Position numbers and translations under genes: made by a program
In this document: positions 1-7,473 of the stretch, in pieces
Layout: each line of letters begins with the position of its first letter
Position numbering within the stretch: position 1 is the stretch's first letter
The notes under the pieces: model-generated
Databases searched by the model: none
What the model was told of the DNA's origin: nothing
What the model saw: the letters and a program-made list of their open reading frames with translations, nothing else
Assembly (NCBI GenBank): GCA_009937085.1
Contig: JAACDD010000188.1
Coordinates: 1-11,476 of the forward strand
DNA length: 11,476 nucleotides
Direction of reading: 5' to 3'
From: Bacteroidota bacterium
GTDB taxonomy: Bacteria; Bacteroidota; Bacteroidia; Flavobacteriales; Flavobacteriaceae

Positions 1-1574
1 CCCAGCCCAAAGCCAATAGCATCTATGGGTGAGCTATTCGCTTGAATAAACCGCGCTTTTAAGTGGCTACTGTCTTTTCCTACAAGTTTAGCGGTTCCAT
101 TATCAAGGACTCCTTCGGTATAAAAAACAGGGCTTCTGTTTTCTGGGCCACAAGGCTCCATTTGCTTTAGAATACGCAGCAGTTTGGGCGTAATAGAAGA
201 GAACGGCAATGCCACATCCACATCCAAAACAGGATCTTTTTGTTCCTGCACCAGTGTGTTTTTCACATGCTGCTCAAATGCCGCTTTAAAGGCACTGTAG
301 TCACTTTCTTTTACAGTCACACCTGCAGCATATTTGTGCCCGCCAAACTGGATAATATGCGCGCTACACGCATCTATGGCAGCATACACATCAAATCCAC
401 GCACCGAACGTGCCGAGGCAGCCAAAACGTCTTCACCTGCTTTGGTAAATACCAAGGTAGGGCGATAGTATTTTTCAATAAGCCGTGAGGCAACAATCCC
501 AATAACGCCTTTGTGCCAATCGGATGAAAAGACGACAGAAGTTGCGTTTTCCACCTCATTGTTAGCTTCAATTTGCGCTAATGCCTCTTGTGTAATTTCT
601 TGCTCCACTTCTTTGCGAGAGGTGTTAAATGTTTCAATTTCTCCTGCAATATGAGCGGCTTCCTGTTCAGAGCTGGAAAGCAACAATTTCACGGCATAGA
701 GCCCGTGTTTCATACGTCCAGCGGCATTGATGCGCGGTGCCGCTCCAAACACCACATCAGAAATGCTTTGTCCTGTTGTTTTGTCTCGTAAAATGGCCTT
801 TAGCCCAGGTCTTGACGCCACTTGAATTTGTTGCAACCCTAAAAAAGCTAATGCACGGTTTTCTTCTGTAATCGGGACAATATCTGCAGCAATGGCAACC
901 GCAACAAAATCCAAATAAGCACTGAGCGTATCTACGTCCTTACCTTGTTTTTGAGCTATTCCTTGCATGAGTTTAAAGCCAACACCACAACCGCATAATT
1001 CTTTGTATGGATAGGCACAATCGCTGCGTTTTGGATCTAAAACGGCTAAGGCCTTTGGAAGGGTTTCGCCAGGCGTGTGGTGATCGCAAATGATAAGGTC
1101 AATACCTAAAGAAGCGGCATATTCCGCTTGCGCGATGGCTTTTACACCACAATCCAACGCCACTATGCACTGAATATTTGCCTCTTTTGCGGCTTCAATG
1201 CCTTGTTTTGATAATCCATAACCTTCCGCATAACGATCGGGAATGTAGGCTGTAACAGGTACCCCTTGACTGCGCAAAAAATGCGTAAGCATACTTACCG
1301 AAGTGGTGCCGTCAACGTCGTAATCACCATAAACCATTACGGTTTCGTTTTGCGCTATGGCGTGCAATATGCGCGCAACCGCTTTGTCCATGTCTTGCAT
1401 CAAAAACGGGTCGTGAAGTTGCCCCAAATGTGGTCGAAAATAGGCTTTAGCTACCTCAAAAGTATCGATTCCGCGTTGTGCTAACAGTGTCGCAATAACA
1501 TCATCTACACCCAAACACGTTTTTAGATGCGCCACAGTAGTTTCAGTAGGAGTAGATTTGAATTTCCAGCGCAT
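1..1574 (-). CDS. recJ: Single-stranded-DNA-specific 5'-3' exonuclease RecJ, C-terminus cut by window edge
   Basis: RecJ degrades single-stranded DNA 5' to 3' in RecF-pathway recombination, mismatch repair and base-excision repair in the cytoplasm. The reading frame is open from the ATG at 1574 to the left edge, giving 524 codons. The family is usually about 560-580 residues, so only the tail of the C-terminal OB region is missing. Visible DHH-family motifs are GDYDVDGTTS (D84, D86 and D88, metal ligands), DCG near 141, DHH at 164-166, and the DHHA1 motif GGHKYAAG at 411-418. The residues near 477-485 (GPENRSPVF) begin the OB-like C-terminal domain. No frameshift was found. The start codon is one base past the rsmI stop, with a good Shine-Dalgarno sequence just upstream, so translation is probably coupled to rsmI. 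The identification is firm. Confidence 0.96.
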   Translation of the reverse strand, partial: MRWKFKSTPTETTVAHLKTCLGVDDVIATLLAQRGIDTFEVAKAYFRPHLGQLHDPFLMQDMDKAVARILHAIAQNETVMVYGDYDVDGTTSVSMLTHFLRSQGVPVTAYIPDRYAEGYGLSKQGIEAAKEANIQCIVALDCGVKAIAQAEYAASLGIDLIICDHHTPGETLPKALAVLDPKRSDCAYPYKELCGCGVGFKLMQGIAQKQGKDVDTLSAYLDFVAVAIAADIVPITEENRALAFLGLQQIQVASRPGLKAILRDKTTGQSISDVVFGAAPRINAAGRMKHGLYAVKLLLSSSEQEAAHIAGEIETFNTSRKEVEQEITQEALAQIEANNEVENATSVVFSSDWHKGVIGIVASRLIEKYYRPTLVFTKAGEDVLAASARSVRGFDVYAAIDACSAHIIQFGGHKYAAGVTVKESDYSAFKAAFEQHVKNTLVQEQKDPVLDVDVALPFSSITPKLLRILKQMEPCGPENRSPVFYTEGVLDNGTAKLVGKDSSHLKARFIQANSSPIDAIGFGL

Positions 1575-1575
1575 A

Positions 1576-2271
1576 TTATCCTCCTTCTACTACAATAACA
1601 AATTCCCCTTTAGGAGGCGTTTCCGTAAAATGCTGTAACACAGAAGCTAGTGTTCCTCGTACGGTTTCTTCAAATTTTTTGGAAAGCTCTCGTGAAACGC
1701 TAACATTTCGTTCTTCACCAAGATGCGTGGCAAGTTGGGTTAGTGTTTTTACCAATCGGTGTGGGGATTCGTAAAACACCATTGTTCGGGATTCGTTCAC
1801 AAGGGATTCTAGGCGTGTTTGCCTTCCTTTTTTTTGCGGTAAAAAGCCTTCAAAAACAAAACGCTCAGAGGGCAATCCGCTAAGCGTAAGTGCCGGAATT
1901 AACGCAGTTGCACCCGGCAAGGCATGTACAGGAATGTTTGCTTCAACGCAAGCACGCACCAACAAAAACCCGGGATCCGAAACACCAGGGCTTCCAGCAT
2001 CGGAAATCAAGGCAATCGTACTGCCAGCACTTAATTCATTGACAATTTTTGGTGCTGATTTATGTTCATTGTGCATATGATATGATCGCATAGGCACCTC
2101 AATTTCATAGTGTTTTAATAGTTTCCCAGATGTTCGTGTGTCTTCAGCCAATACCAAATCTACGCTACGCAGGGTATCTAATGCTCTTAGGGTTATATCG
2201 CTCAAATTCCCAATGGGCGTTGGCACCAACCAAAGCCCCGAAGAGACATCATGTTTATTCGTCTGTTTCAT
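1576..2271 (-). CDS. rsmI: 16S rRNA (cytidine(1402)-2'-O)-methyltransferase RsmI
   Basis: RsmI uses S-adenosylmethionine to methylate the 2'-OH of C1402 in 16S rRNA, in the decoding centre, and belongs to the tetrapyrrole-methylase fold family. The 231-residue protein opens with LVPTPIGNLSDIT (15-27), followed by LAEDTRTSGKLL (41-52). It then has the SAM-binding loop ALISDAGSPGVSDPG (87-101), PGATALIPAL (119-128), and FEGFLPQKKGR (140-150). It ends at KGEFVIVVEGG, so it lacks the roughly 50-residue C-terminal extension of the 286-residue E. coli protein. A short form is expected in this group. It lies 9 bp after the unnamed 148-residue gene and 1 bp before recJ, so the three are probably co-transcribed. 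Confidence 0.96.
   Translation of the reverse strand: MKQTNKHDVSSGLWLVPTPIGNLSDITLRALDTLRSVDLVLAEDTRTSGKLLKHYEIEVPMRSYHMHNEHKSAPKIVNELSAGSTIALISDAGSPGVSDPGFLLVRACVEANIPVHALPGATALIPALTLSGLPSERFVFEGFLPQKKGRQTRLESLVNESRTMVFYESPHRLVKTLTQLATHLGEERNVSVSRELSKKFEETVRGTLASVLQHFTETPPKGEFVIVVEGG
1580..1584 (-). promoter_or_regulatory. Shine-Dalgarno sequence for recJ inside the end of rsmI
   Basis: The minus strand reads GGAGG, 5 nt before the recJ ATG, inside the last Glu-Gly-Gly codons of rsmI. It supports the chosen recJ start and coupling of the two genes. Bacteroidota rely little on such sites, so a match forced by the Gly codons is also possible. Confidence 0.5.
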
Positions 2272-2280
2272 TTAAGGAAA

Positions 2281-2727
2281 TTAGGAATCAAATAGTGTTT
2301 CAATGTGCGACATAAACGCATCGAATTCCTTTTGTTTGTCAGTCCAGTCATAATCGGGCTGAATTTGTGTTTCGATAAATTTCTGCGCATCCTCAAGCGT
2401 TTCTTTAGAGTTAAGCATCGACATTACGCGCTGAAAATCGGCGTTGCTTCCTTCAAAAAGATGTTGGGTAAAATCTATCGAAATGGTTTCAAACTCCGCT
2501 TCCAAAACAGGAGTCAAAAGGGCTTCTTCCAGTTCGGTTGGTGCGGGTTCTTTAGAAGCTGTTGGAGTTGTTTCACCTGCTATTTTTGGCGTAGTAAGTG
2601 CCACTATAGCGGATGCTTTCGCATGTATGTGGTCAAGTTCCATACGATTTCGGCTACGCAAAATCTCATGCGCAAGACTCATCAACTCTTGTTCAGCGTT
2701 GTTTTGAATAATTTTTTTCTCTTCCAT
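2281..2727 (-). CDS. Conserved-looking hypothetical protein, 148 aa, first gene of the rsmI-recJ operon
   Basis: I cannot assign a function. The protein is acidic and cytoplasmic-looking, with no signal peptide or membrane segment. It has three parts. Residues 1-45 are a probable helical segment (LMSLAHEILRSRNRMELD). Residues about 46-75 are a Pro/Thr/Ala/Glu-rich linker. Residues about 80-148 are a second helical part containing LFEGSNADFQRVMSMLNS, then AQKFIETQIQPDYDW and a Phe-rich end. From memory, the C-terminal pattern (LF-G---DF-RV---LN ... A--FI----PDY-W) resembles an unnamed family widespread in Bacteroidota; I could not check this. The ATG is the first gene start on this strand after the divergent promoter region, and the stop lies 9 bp before rsmI. 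Regular spacing and operon position favour it over the overlapping antisense frames. Confidence 0.75.
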   Translation of the reverse strand: MEEKKIIQNNAEQELMSLAHEILRSRNRMELDHIHAKASAIVALTTPKIAGETTPTASKEPAPTELEEALLTPVLEAEFETISIDFTQHLFEGSNADFQRVMSMLNSKETLEDAQKFIETQIQPDYDWTDKQKEFDAFMSHIETLFDS

Positions 2728-2730
2728 ACG

Positions 2731-2757
2731 TTTGGCTGCCTAAATTTAATACTTTTG
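2731..2757 (+). promoter_or_regulatory. Candidate Bacteroidota-type promoter for tdk-alr
   Basis: TACTTTTG at 2750-2757 matches the -7 consensus TAnnTTTG exactly, and TTTG at 2731-2734 can serve as the -33 box. The 15-bp spacer is slightly shorter than usual. Transcription would start near 2763, giving a leader of about 40 nt before tdk. On the opposite strand, TAAATTTA (2748-2741) is one base off the consensus and is the best candidate for the 148-residue gene. Confidence 0.5.
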
Positions 2758-2802
2758 AATGGTTCGGGCACATAAAAGTCCAAACACAATAAAACAACAT
2801 TT

Positions 2803-3444
2803 ATGTTTCTCGAAAACACACATCAAAAAAACGAATCTTTTGGCTGGATAGAGGTCATTACAGGTTCTATGTTTTCGGGAAAAACGGAGGAGCTCATACG
2901 CCGTTTAAAGCGTGCCAAATTCGCCAAACAAAAAGTGGAGATCTTTAAACCTGAGGTCGACAACCGCTACGACGAAGACAAGGTTGTTTCGCACGATGCG
3001 AATGAAATTATTTCAACGGCGGTACCTGCTGCAGCAAACATTCGCCTGCTTGCCGACAATTGCGACGTGGTTGGGATTGACGAAGCACAATTTTTTGATG
3101 ACGAAATAGTTAGCGTTTGCAACGATTTAGCTAATCGGGGTGTGCGCGTTATCGTTGCAGGGTTAGACATGGACTTTAAAGGGAATCCATTCGGACCAAT
3201 GCCTAACCTTATGGCGGTTGCCGAGTACGTAACCAAAGTACACGCCATTTGTACCCGCACAGGACAATTGGCACATCACAGCTTTAGAAAAAACGAAAAC
3301 GAACGCCTTGTAATGCTTGGTGAAACAGAGGAATATGAACCCCTTAGCAGAGCAGCGTTTTATAAGGCGATGCTTAGAGAAAAAGTACGCAAAATGAACG
3401 TAACTGACCAAGAGGTGGTTTCCAAAAAAAGTAAAAAGGCTTAG
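2803..3444 (+). CDS. tdk: Thymidine kinase (TK1-like, type II)
   Basis: The enzyme phosphorylates thymidine (and deoxyuridine) with ATP to dTMP in the salvage pathway. The 213-residue protein has the Walker A loop GSMFSGKTEE (21-30), the catalytic/Walker B segment GIDEAQFF (91-98, with E94 as the likely general base), the conserved AGLDMDFKGNPFGPM (119-133), and the lasso region HAICTRTG ... EEYEPLSRAAFY (148-187). The family normally binds a structural zinc with two CxxC pairs in that region. Here only C150 remains; positions 153, 182 and 185 are Thr, Ser and Ala. The active-site motifs are intact, so the enzyme should work. The C-terminus is Lys-rich (KKSKKA). The gene lies 5 bp upstream of alr and they are probably one transcript. 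Confidence 0.96.
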   Translation: MFLENTHQKNESFGWIEVITGSMFSGKTEELIRRLKRAKFAKQKVEIFKPEVDNRYDEDKVVSHDANEIISTAVPAAANIRLLADNCDVVGIDEAQFFDDEIVSVCNDLANRGVRVIVAGLDMDFKGNPFGPMPNLMAVAEYVTKVHAICTRTGQLAHHSFRKNENERLVMLGETEEYEPLSRAAFYKAMLREKVRKMNVTDQEVVSKKSKKA

Positions 3445-3449
3445 GGCAA

Positions 3450-4547
3450 ATGAGCGAAACGGTTTTAGAAATACACCTGCCTAAGCTTAGGCACAACTAT
3501 CAATTTTTACGGAAACGCTTAGCCAATTCCACTAAACTTTTGGCGGTGGTAAAAGCCTTTGGGTATGGTAGTGACTCCGTTGCCGTGGCAAAATGTCTTG
3601 CCGCTTGTGGCGTTGATTATTTCGGTGTGGCTTATGTTCAAGAGGGGGTTGCACTCAGAAACGCAGGAATCACACAGCCTATTTTGGTGATGCATCCACA
3701 GCAACATAATTTGGAAGTATTAATTACGCACAAGCTTGAGCCCGCCATCTATAGCCAACGTATTTTAGACGCCTTTTTGACCACTCTTAAAGCAACCGAA
3801 ACAACACATTACCCAATTCACTTAAAATTTAATACGGGACTTAACAGATTAGGATTCCAACCAAATCACACCAACCAACTTTTGGATTTGCTAAACCAAA
3901 ACAAGAATCTTCTTCAATTAAAAGGGGTGTATTCGCACCTTGCTGCTTCTGATGATTTAGATGAAGAATCGTTTACTCAGGCACAATTAGATCATTTTGA
4001 GGCGATTGTTCAGAAAATTAAACCTTCGCACCCTGATACGATTTTTCATGCACTCAACACCTCGGGTGTTTTGAATTATGCGGCTGCACAATACGATATG
4101 GTGAGAACGGGGATTAGCCTTTATGGATATGGTAACGATAGTGCTGTGGACACGCAGCTAAAACCTGTTTTAACACTAAAAACAGTCATATCGCAACTTC
4201 ATTCGTTACAAAAAGGCGATTCTTTGGGGTATAACCGTGCGTTTGTTGCAACGGATTCCATGCAAACGGCAACCCTTCCGCTAGGTCACGCAGACGGCAT
4301 TGGCCGTATTTACGGCAACGGCAAAGGCTATGTGTGGATTCACGGACAAAAAGCACCCATTGTTGGAAATGTGTGTATGGATATGATAATGGTGGATGTA
4401 ACAAATATCGCGTGTAACGAAGGCGATGCGGTTATTGTGATTGGCGATAACGAAAGCGCAGAAGCCCTTGCGAACCACGCAGGAACCATTTCGTATGAGT
4501 TTATAACGGGACTTTCGCAGCGCATACCGCGCAAGCTCATTTTATAA
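3450..4547 (+). CDS. alr: Alanine racemase (PLP-dependent)
   Basis: Alr interconverts L- and D-alanine, supplying D-Ala for peptidoglycan. The 365-residue protein is of usual length for a stand-alone racemase. It has the PLP-lysine motif AVVKAFGYG with K35, where the more common form is VVKANAYGHG. It also has LNRLGF for substrate contacts, the catalytic tyrosine from the partner subunit in SLGYNRAF (Y261), and the active-site entry motifs GHADGIGR and GNVCMDMIMVDV (C309-M310-D311). The fold is an N-terminal TIM barrel (about 1-230) followed by a beta domain. Many Bacteroidota also encode a MurF-Alr fusion; this one has no MurF part. It follows tdk by 5 bp and is followed directly by a hairpin. 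Confidence 0.96.
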   Translation: MSETVLEIHLPKLRHNYQFLRKRLANSTKLLAVVKAFGYGSDSVAVAKCLAACGVDYFGVAYVQEGVALRNAGITQPILVMHPQQHNLEVLITHKLEPAIYSQRILDAFLTTLKATETTHYPIHLKFNTGLNRLGFQPNHTNQLLDLLNQNKNLLQLKGVYSHLAASDDLDEESFTQAQLDHFEAIVQKIKPSHPDTIFHALNTSGVLNYAAAQYDMVRTGISLYGYGNDSAVDTQLKPVLTLKTVISQLHSLQKGDSLGYNRAFVATDSMQTATLPLGHADGIGRIYGNGKGYVWIHGQKAPIVGNVCMDMIMVDVTNIACNEGDAVIVIGDNESAEALANHAGTISYEFITGLSQRIPRKLIL

Positions 4548-4579
4548 TTGTTGTAAATACAACAAACTGTTATTTTTTT
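4548..4579 (+). terminator. Possible intrinsic terminator after alr
   Basis: Directly after the alr stop, TTGTTGT (4548-4554), loop AAAT and ACAACAA (4559-4565) form a perfect 7-bp stem, and seven T follow at 4573-4579. The stem is AT-rich and the T-run starts 7 nt after it, so it may be weak. It could also act as an 18-bp palindromic protein site. Confidence 0.45.
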
Positions 4580-4591
4580 GATAAAGCTTTA

Positions 4592-4601
4592 AACGTACGT
4601 T
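4592..4601. repeat. 10-bp perfect palindrome upstream of asd
   Basis: AACGTACGTT is a perfect 10-bp palindrome sitting just upstream of the candidate asd promoter box, next to a second short palindrome, AAAGCTTT (4583-4590). It is a possible operator. Short palindromes also arise by chance, and no regulator is visible in the window. Confidence 0.3.
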
Positions 4602-4605
4602 ATTA

Positions 4606-4614
4606 TAATATTTG
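4606..4614 (+). promoter_or_regulatory. Candidate promoter -7 box for asd
   Basis: The sequence TA-ATA-TTTG resembles TAnnTTTG but has three bases between TA and TTTG instead of two. It would give a leader of about 25 nt. It is the best match in the 98-bp alr-asd gap. No good -33 box is placed correctly. Confidence 0.35.
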
Positions 4615-4645
4615 AATGGCGTACATTCGCAGCAAAATTTAAGAT

Positions 4646-5632
4646 ATGCGCGTAGCGGTAGTAGGTGCCACCGGAATGGTAGGCGAAGTGATGTTACAAG
4701 TATTGGCAGAGCGTCAATTCCCAATTAGCGAATTAATCCCAGTAGCTTCGGCTCGTTCTGTGGGAAAACAATTGGAGTATGAGGGTAAGACTTATTCAGT
4801 TGTAGGCCTTGAAGATGCTGTTGCACTAAAGCCTGATGTTGCCTTATTTTCTGCAGGCGGTGATACTTCTTTGACGTGGGCACCAAAATTTGCAGCAGTT
4901 GGATGTACGGTAATCGACAATTCATCGGCGTGGCGTATGCATCCCGATCATAAACTTATCGTACCTGAAATCAACGCAAACGAACTTACGGCTGAGGACA
5001 AAATTATTGCCAATCCAAACTGTTCTACCATTCAAATGGTGATGGCACTTGCGCCTATTCATCGCGTATTTGGCATTGAGCGTGTGGTGGTTTCTACCTA
5101 TCAATCCATTACAGGAACTGGCGTAAAAGCCGTTCAACAATTAGAAAATGAATATGAAGGAGTTGAAGGCGAAATGGCATATCCGCACGCCATTCACCGC
5201 AATGCCTTGCCGCACTGCGATGTGTTTTTAGACAATAGATACACCAAAGAGGAAATGAAATTGGTGAATGAAACGCATAAAATCCTTGATCCCAACATTC
5301 GTGTGACGGCTACAGCCGTACGTATACCTGTTGTGGGTGGACATAGTGAATCGGTAAACTTAACATTGAGCAAGTCAGCCGAATTGGAAGAAGTACGCCG
5401 TGTTCTTTCTGAAACGCCAGGTGTTGTCGTGCAAGATGATATTCAAAACAATGATTACCCCATGCCGCTTCAAGCACATGGCAAAGACGATGTTTTTGTT
5501 GGACGTATTCGAAAAGATACGTCGCAAGACAATGGGCTAAACCTTTGGATTGTAGCAGACAACCTTCGCAAAGGTGCTGCAACCAATACCGTTCAAATTG
5601 CTGAATATCTTGCTAGCGCAGGACTGTTGTAA
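4646..5632 (+). CDS. asd: Aspartate-semialdehyde dehydrogenase
   Basis: Asd reduces L-aspartyl-4-phosphate to aspartate 4-semialdehyde with NADPH, the branch point to diaminopimelate/lysine, threonine and methionine. The 328-residue protein starts with the Rossmann motif VAVVGATGMVGEVML (3-17). It has SARSVGK (35-41) and SAGGDTS for the cofactor, the catalytic cysteine in NPNCSTIQ (C126), and the substrate-binding R226 and H233 in VRIPVVGGHSES. Length and motifs match the bacterial family. The first in-frame ATG gives the expected MRVAVVGATG N-terminus. Flavobacteria often have mscL between alr and asd; here only 98 bp of non-coding DNA lies there. The stop codon is 3 bp from the convergent accC stop. 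Confidence 0.97.
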   Translation: MRVAVVGATGMVGEVMLQVLAERQFPISELIPVASARSVGKQLEYEGKTYSVVGLEDAVALKPDVALFSAGGDTSLTWAPKFAAVGCTVIDNSSAWRMHPDHKLIVPEINANELTAEDKIIANPNCSTIQMVMALAPIHRVFGIERVVVSTYQSITGTGVKAVQQLENEYEGVEGEMAYPHAIHRNALPHCDVFLDNRYTKEEMKLVNETHKILDPNIRVTATAVRIPVVGGHSESVNLTLSKSAELEEVRRVLSETPGVVVQDDIQNNDYPMPLQAHGKDDVFVGRIRKDTSQDNGLNLWIVADNLRKGAATNTVQIAEYLASAGLL

Positions 5633-5635
5633 AAA

Positions 5636-6976
5636 TTACTCCTCCATTTCAAAATCATCCATAAACTTGGTGGTGTAATCACCAGCCACGTAGTCGGGAT
5701 GCTCCATCAATTGACGGTGGAATGGAATGGTTGTTTTTACGCCTTCAATGACAAATTCGTCTAAAGCACGCTTCATTTTATTGATAGCCTCTTCGCGCGT
5801 TTGTGCGGTGGTAATCAACTTGGCAATCATGGAATCGTAATGCGGTGGAATCATATATCCTCCATAAACGTGTGTATCTAAACGCACCCCGTGTCCGCCA
5901 GGCGTGTGAAGTGTTTTTATTATACCAGGTGATGGACGAAAATCGTTATAGGGATCTTCGGCATTGATACGACACTCAATAGAATGCAGTTTTGGCAAGT
6001 AGTTTTTTCCCACAATAGGAATGCCGGCCGCCACTTTTATCTGCTCTGCAATCAAATCAAAATCTATTACTTGCTCTGTGATGGGATGCTCCACTTGAAT
6101 ACGTGTGTTCATCTCCATAAAGTAGAAATTTCGGTGTTTATCTACCAAAAACTCTACGGTTCCCGCTCCTTCATATTTGATATATTCGGCAGCTTTTACA
6201 GCAGCAGCACCCATATCTTCACGAAGTTTATCAGTCATAAACGGCGAAGGCGTTTCTTCGGTAAGTTTCTGGTGACGGCGTTGTACAGAACAATCGCGTT
6301 CAGACAAATGACAGGCTTTACCAAAGGCATCTCCAACAACTTGAATTTCAATATGGCGTGGCTCTTCGATAAGCTTTTCCATATACATATCATCGTTCCC
6401 AAAAGCAGCTTTTGATTCTTGACGTGCACTTTCCCATGCTTTTTCAAGTTCATCTTCTTTCCAAACGGCACGCATACCTTTTCCACCACCACCAGCGGTA
6501 GCTTTAAGCATAACGGGATACCCCGTTTTCTTGGCAAGTTTCTGGCAATCTTTAAATGATGGAATAATGCCTTTCGAGCCTGGAATAGTAGGCACTCCTG
6601 CAGCGTTCATGGTTGCCTTGGCGGTTGCCTTGTCACCCATTTGTTGAATCATTTGTGCAGACGCGCCAATAAATTTTATTTTGTGTTCCTCACAAATTTT
6701 CGAAAACTTGGCATTTTCAGATAAAAATCCATAGCCTGGATGAATAGCATCGGCATTTGTAATTTCAGCAGCCGCAATGATATTTGCCATTTTTAGGTAC
6801 GATTCGCTACTTGGTGCAGGACCTATACATACGGCTTCATCTGCAAACCGAACGTGTAAACTGTCGGCATCTGCTTTAGAGTAAACGGCCACCGTTTTGA
6901 TGCCCATTTCTTTACACGTGCGAATAACACGCAGCGCAATTTCGCCACGATTGGCGACTAAAATCTTATTAAACAT
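5636..6976 (-). CDS. accC: Acetyl-CoA carboxylase, biotin carboxylase subunit
   Basis: AccC carboxylates the biotin on AccB using ATP and bicarbonate, the first half-reaction of malonyl-CoA formation. From the ATG at 6976 the protein is 446 residues (E. coli has 449) and starts MFNKILVANRGEIA. A frame start two codons earlier, at 6982, is a TTG and would sit 3 bp from the accB stop; the ATG is preferred. Numbered from this ATG, it has the ATP-grasp glycine loop GGGGKG at 162-167, nucleotide-site K116 and K158, bicarbonate/biotin-site K237, and metal/catalytic E288, N290 and R292 in MEMNTRIQVEHPITE. These agree closely with E. coli positions. It follows accB by 9 bp as the last gene of the fabH-accB-accC run. 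No terminator is visible before the convergent asd. Confidence 0.97.
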   Translation of the reverse strand: MFNKILVANRGEIALRVIRTCKEMGIKTVAVYSKADADSLHVRFADEAVCIGPAPSSESYLKMANIIAAAEITNADAIHPGYGFLSENAKFSKICEEHKIKFIGASAQMIQQMGDKATAKATMNAAGVPTIPGSKGIIPSFKDCQKLAKKTGYPVMLKATAGGGGKGMRAVWKEDELEKAWESARQESKAAFGNDDMYMEKLIEEPRHIEIQVVGDAFGKACHLSERDCSVQRRHQKLTEETPSPFMTDKLREDMGAAAVKAAEYIKYEGAGTVEFLVDKHRNFYFMEMNTRIQVEHPITEQVIDFDLIAEQIKVAAGIPIVGKNYLPKLHSIECRINAEDPYNDFRPSPGIIKTLHTPGGHGVRLDTHVYGGYMIPPHYDSMIAKLITTAQTREEAINKMKRALDEFVIEGVKTTIPFHRQLMEHPDYVAGDYTTKFMDDFEMEE

Positions 6977-6985
6977 AAGCAAGGT

Positions 6986-7462
6986 TTATGATGGGTCAAT
7001 AACAAATAAGGGTTGATCAAATTCAACCGGTGATGAATCGTCAACTAAAATCTTTACAATTGTTCCGCTTGTTTCGGCCTCAATTTCGTTGAAGAGTTTC
7101 ATAGCTTCGATTACGCAAAGCGTATCGCCTTCTGCAACACGGTCGCCCACTTCTACGAAATTGGGCTTATCTGGCGAAGGTTTGCGATAAAAAGTTCCAA
7201 TTATAGGAGATTTCACCGTATTTCCTTCTACAGCCGTTTCAGCTGGCGCTGCTGGCGCTGCTGGTGCTGCTGGAGCGGCCACCGGAGCTGGAGTTGGCGC
7301 AACTACAACAGGTGCAGCCTGTGGAATTGCAGCAACAGGAACTGCAGTTTCTCCTTTGTCTGTTTTGACAGTGATTTTAATATCACCCATTTCAAGGCTA
7401 ACTTCACTAGCACCTGATTTGGCGACAAACTTTATCAGGTTTTGGATTTCTTTTAATTCCAT
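6986..7462 (-). CDS. accB: Acetyl-CoA carboxylase biotin carboxyl carrier protein (BCCP)
   Basis: BCCP carries the biotin that shuttles CO2 from AccC to the AccAD carboxyltransferase. The 158-residue protein has a conserved N-terminal helix (MELKEIQNLIKFVAKSGASE, 1-20). An Ala/Pro-rich flexible linker (about 41-76) comes next, then a lipoyl/biotinyl domain (about 82-158) with the biotinylation motif EAMKLFNE and acceptor K122. The loop FYRKPSPDKPNF before it matches the family's protruding thumb. The gene lies 11 bp after fabH and 9 bp before accC. The linker is encoded by short tandem repeats, so its length may vary between strains. Confidence 0.97.
   Translation of the reverse strand: MELKEIQNLIKFVAKSGASEVSLEMGDIKITVKTDKGETAVPVAAIPQAAPVVVAPTPAPVAAPAAPAAPAAPAETAVEGNTVKSPIIGTFYRKPSPDKPNFVEVGDRVAEGDTLCVIEAMKLFNEIEAETSGTIVKILVDDSSPVEFDQPLFVIDPS
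7242..7277 (-). repeat. 9-bp tandem repeat in the accB linker
   Basis: On the plus strand, GCTGGCGCT is repeated at 7242-7250 and 7251-7259. A copy with one change (GCTGGTGCT) follows at 7260-7268, and a diverged copy (GCTGGAGCG) at 7269-7277. It encodes the repeated Ala-Pro-Ala units of the BCCP hinge, with the frame preserved. Confidence 0.85.
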
Positions 7463-7473
7463 GGTGTATTGTT

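Noticed and set aside
240..1484. Several short frames on both strands within the recJ region
   Set aside because: All lie inside the continuous 524-codon RecJ frame, which carries the DHH and DHHA1 motifs without interruption.
2305..2775. 156-codon plus-strand frame over the 148-residue gene
   Set aside because: It is rich in Phe, Cys and Arg, resembles no family, crosses the divergent promoter region and is antisense to a better-supported gene in an operon.
2728..2802. Possible small RNA or riboswitch before tdk
   Set aside because: Apart from promoter-like boxes, no convincing stem structure was found in the 75-bp gap.
5984..6415. 143-codon plus-strand frame inside accC
   Set aside because: It lies wholly antisense to the conserved AccC core and has a shadow-like composition.
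6977..6982. TTG start two codons upstream for accC
   Set aside because: The ATG at 6976 gives the standard MFNKILVANRGEIA start and leaves a normal 9-bp gap after accB.
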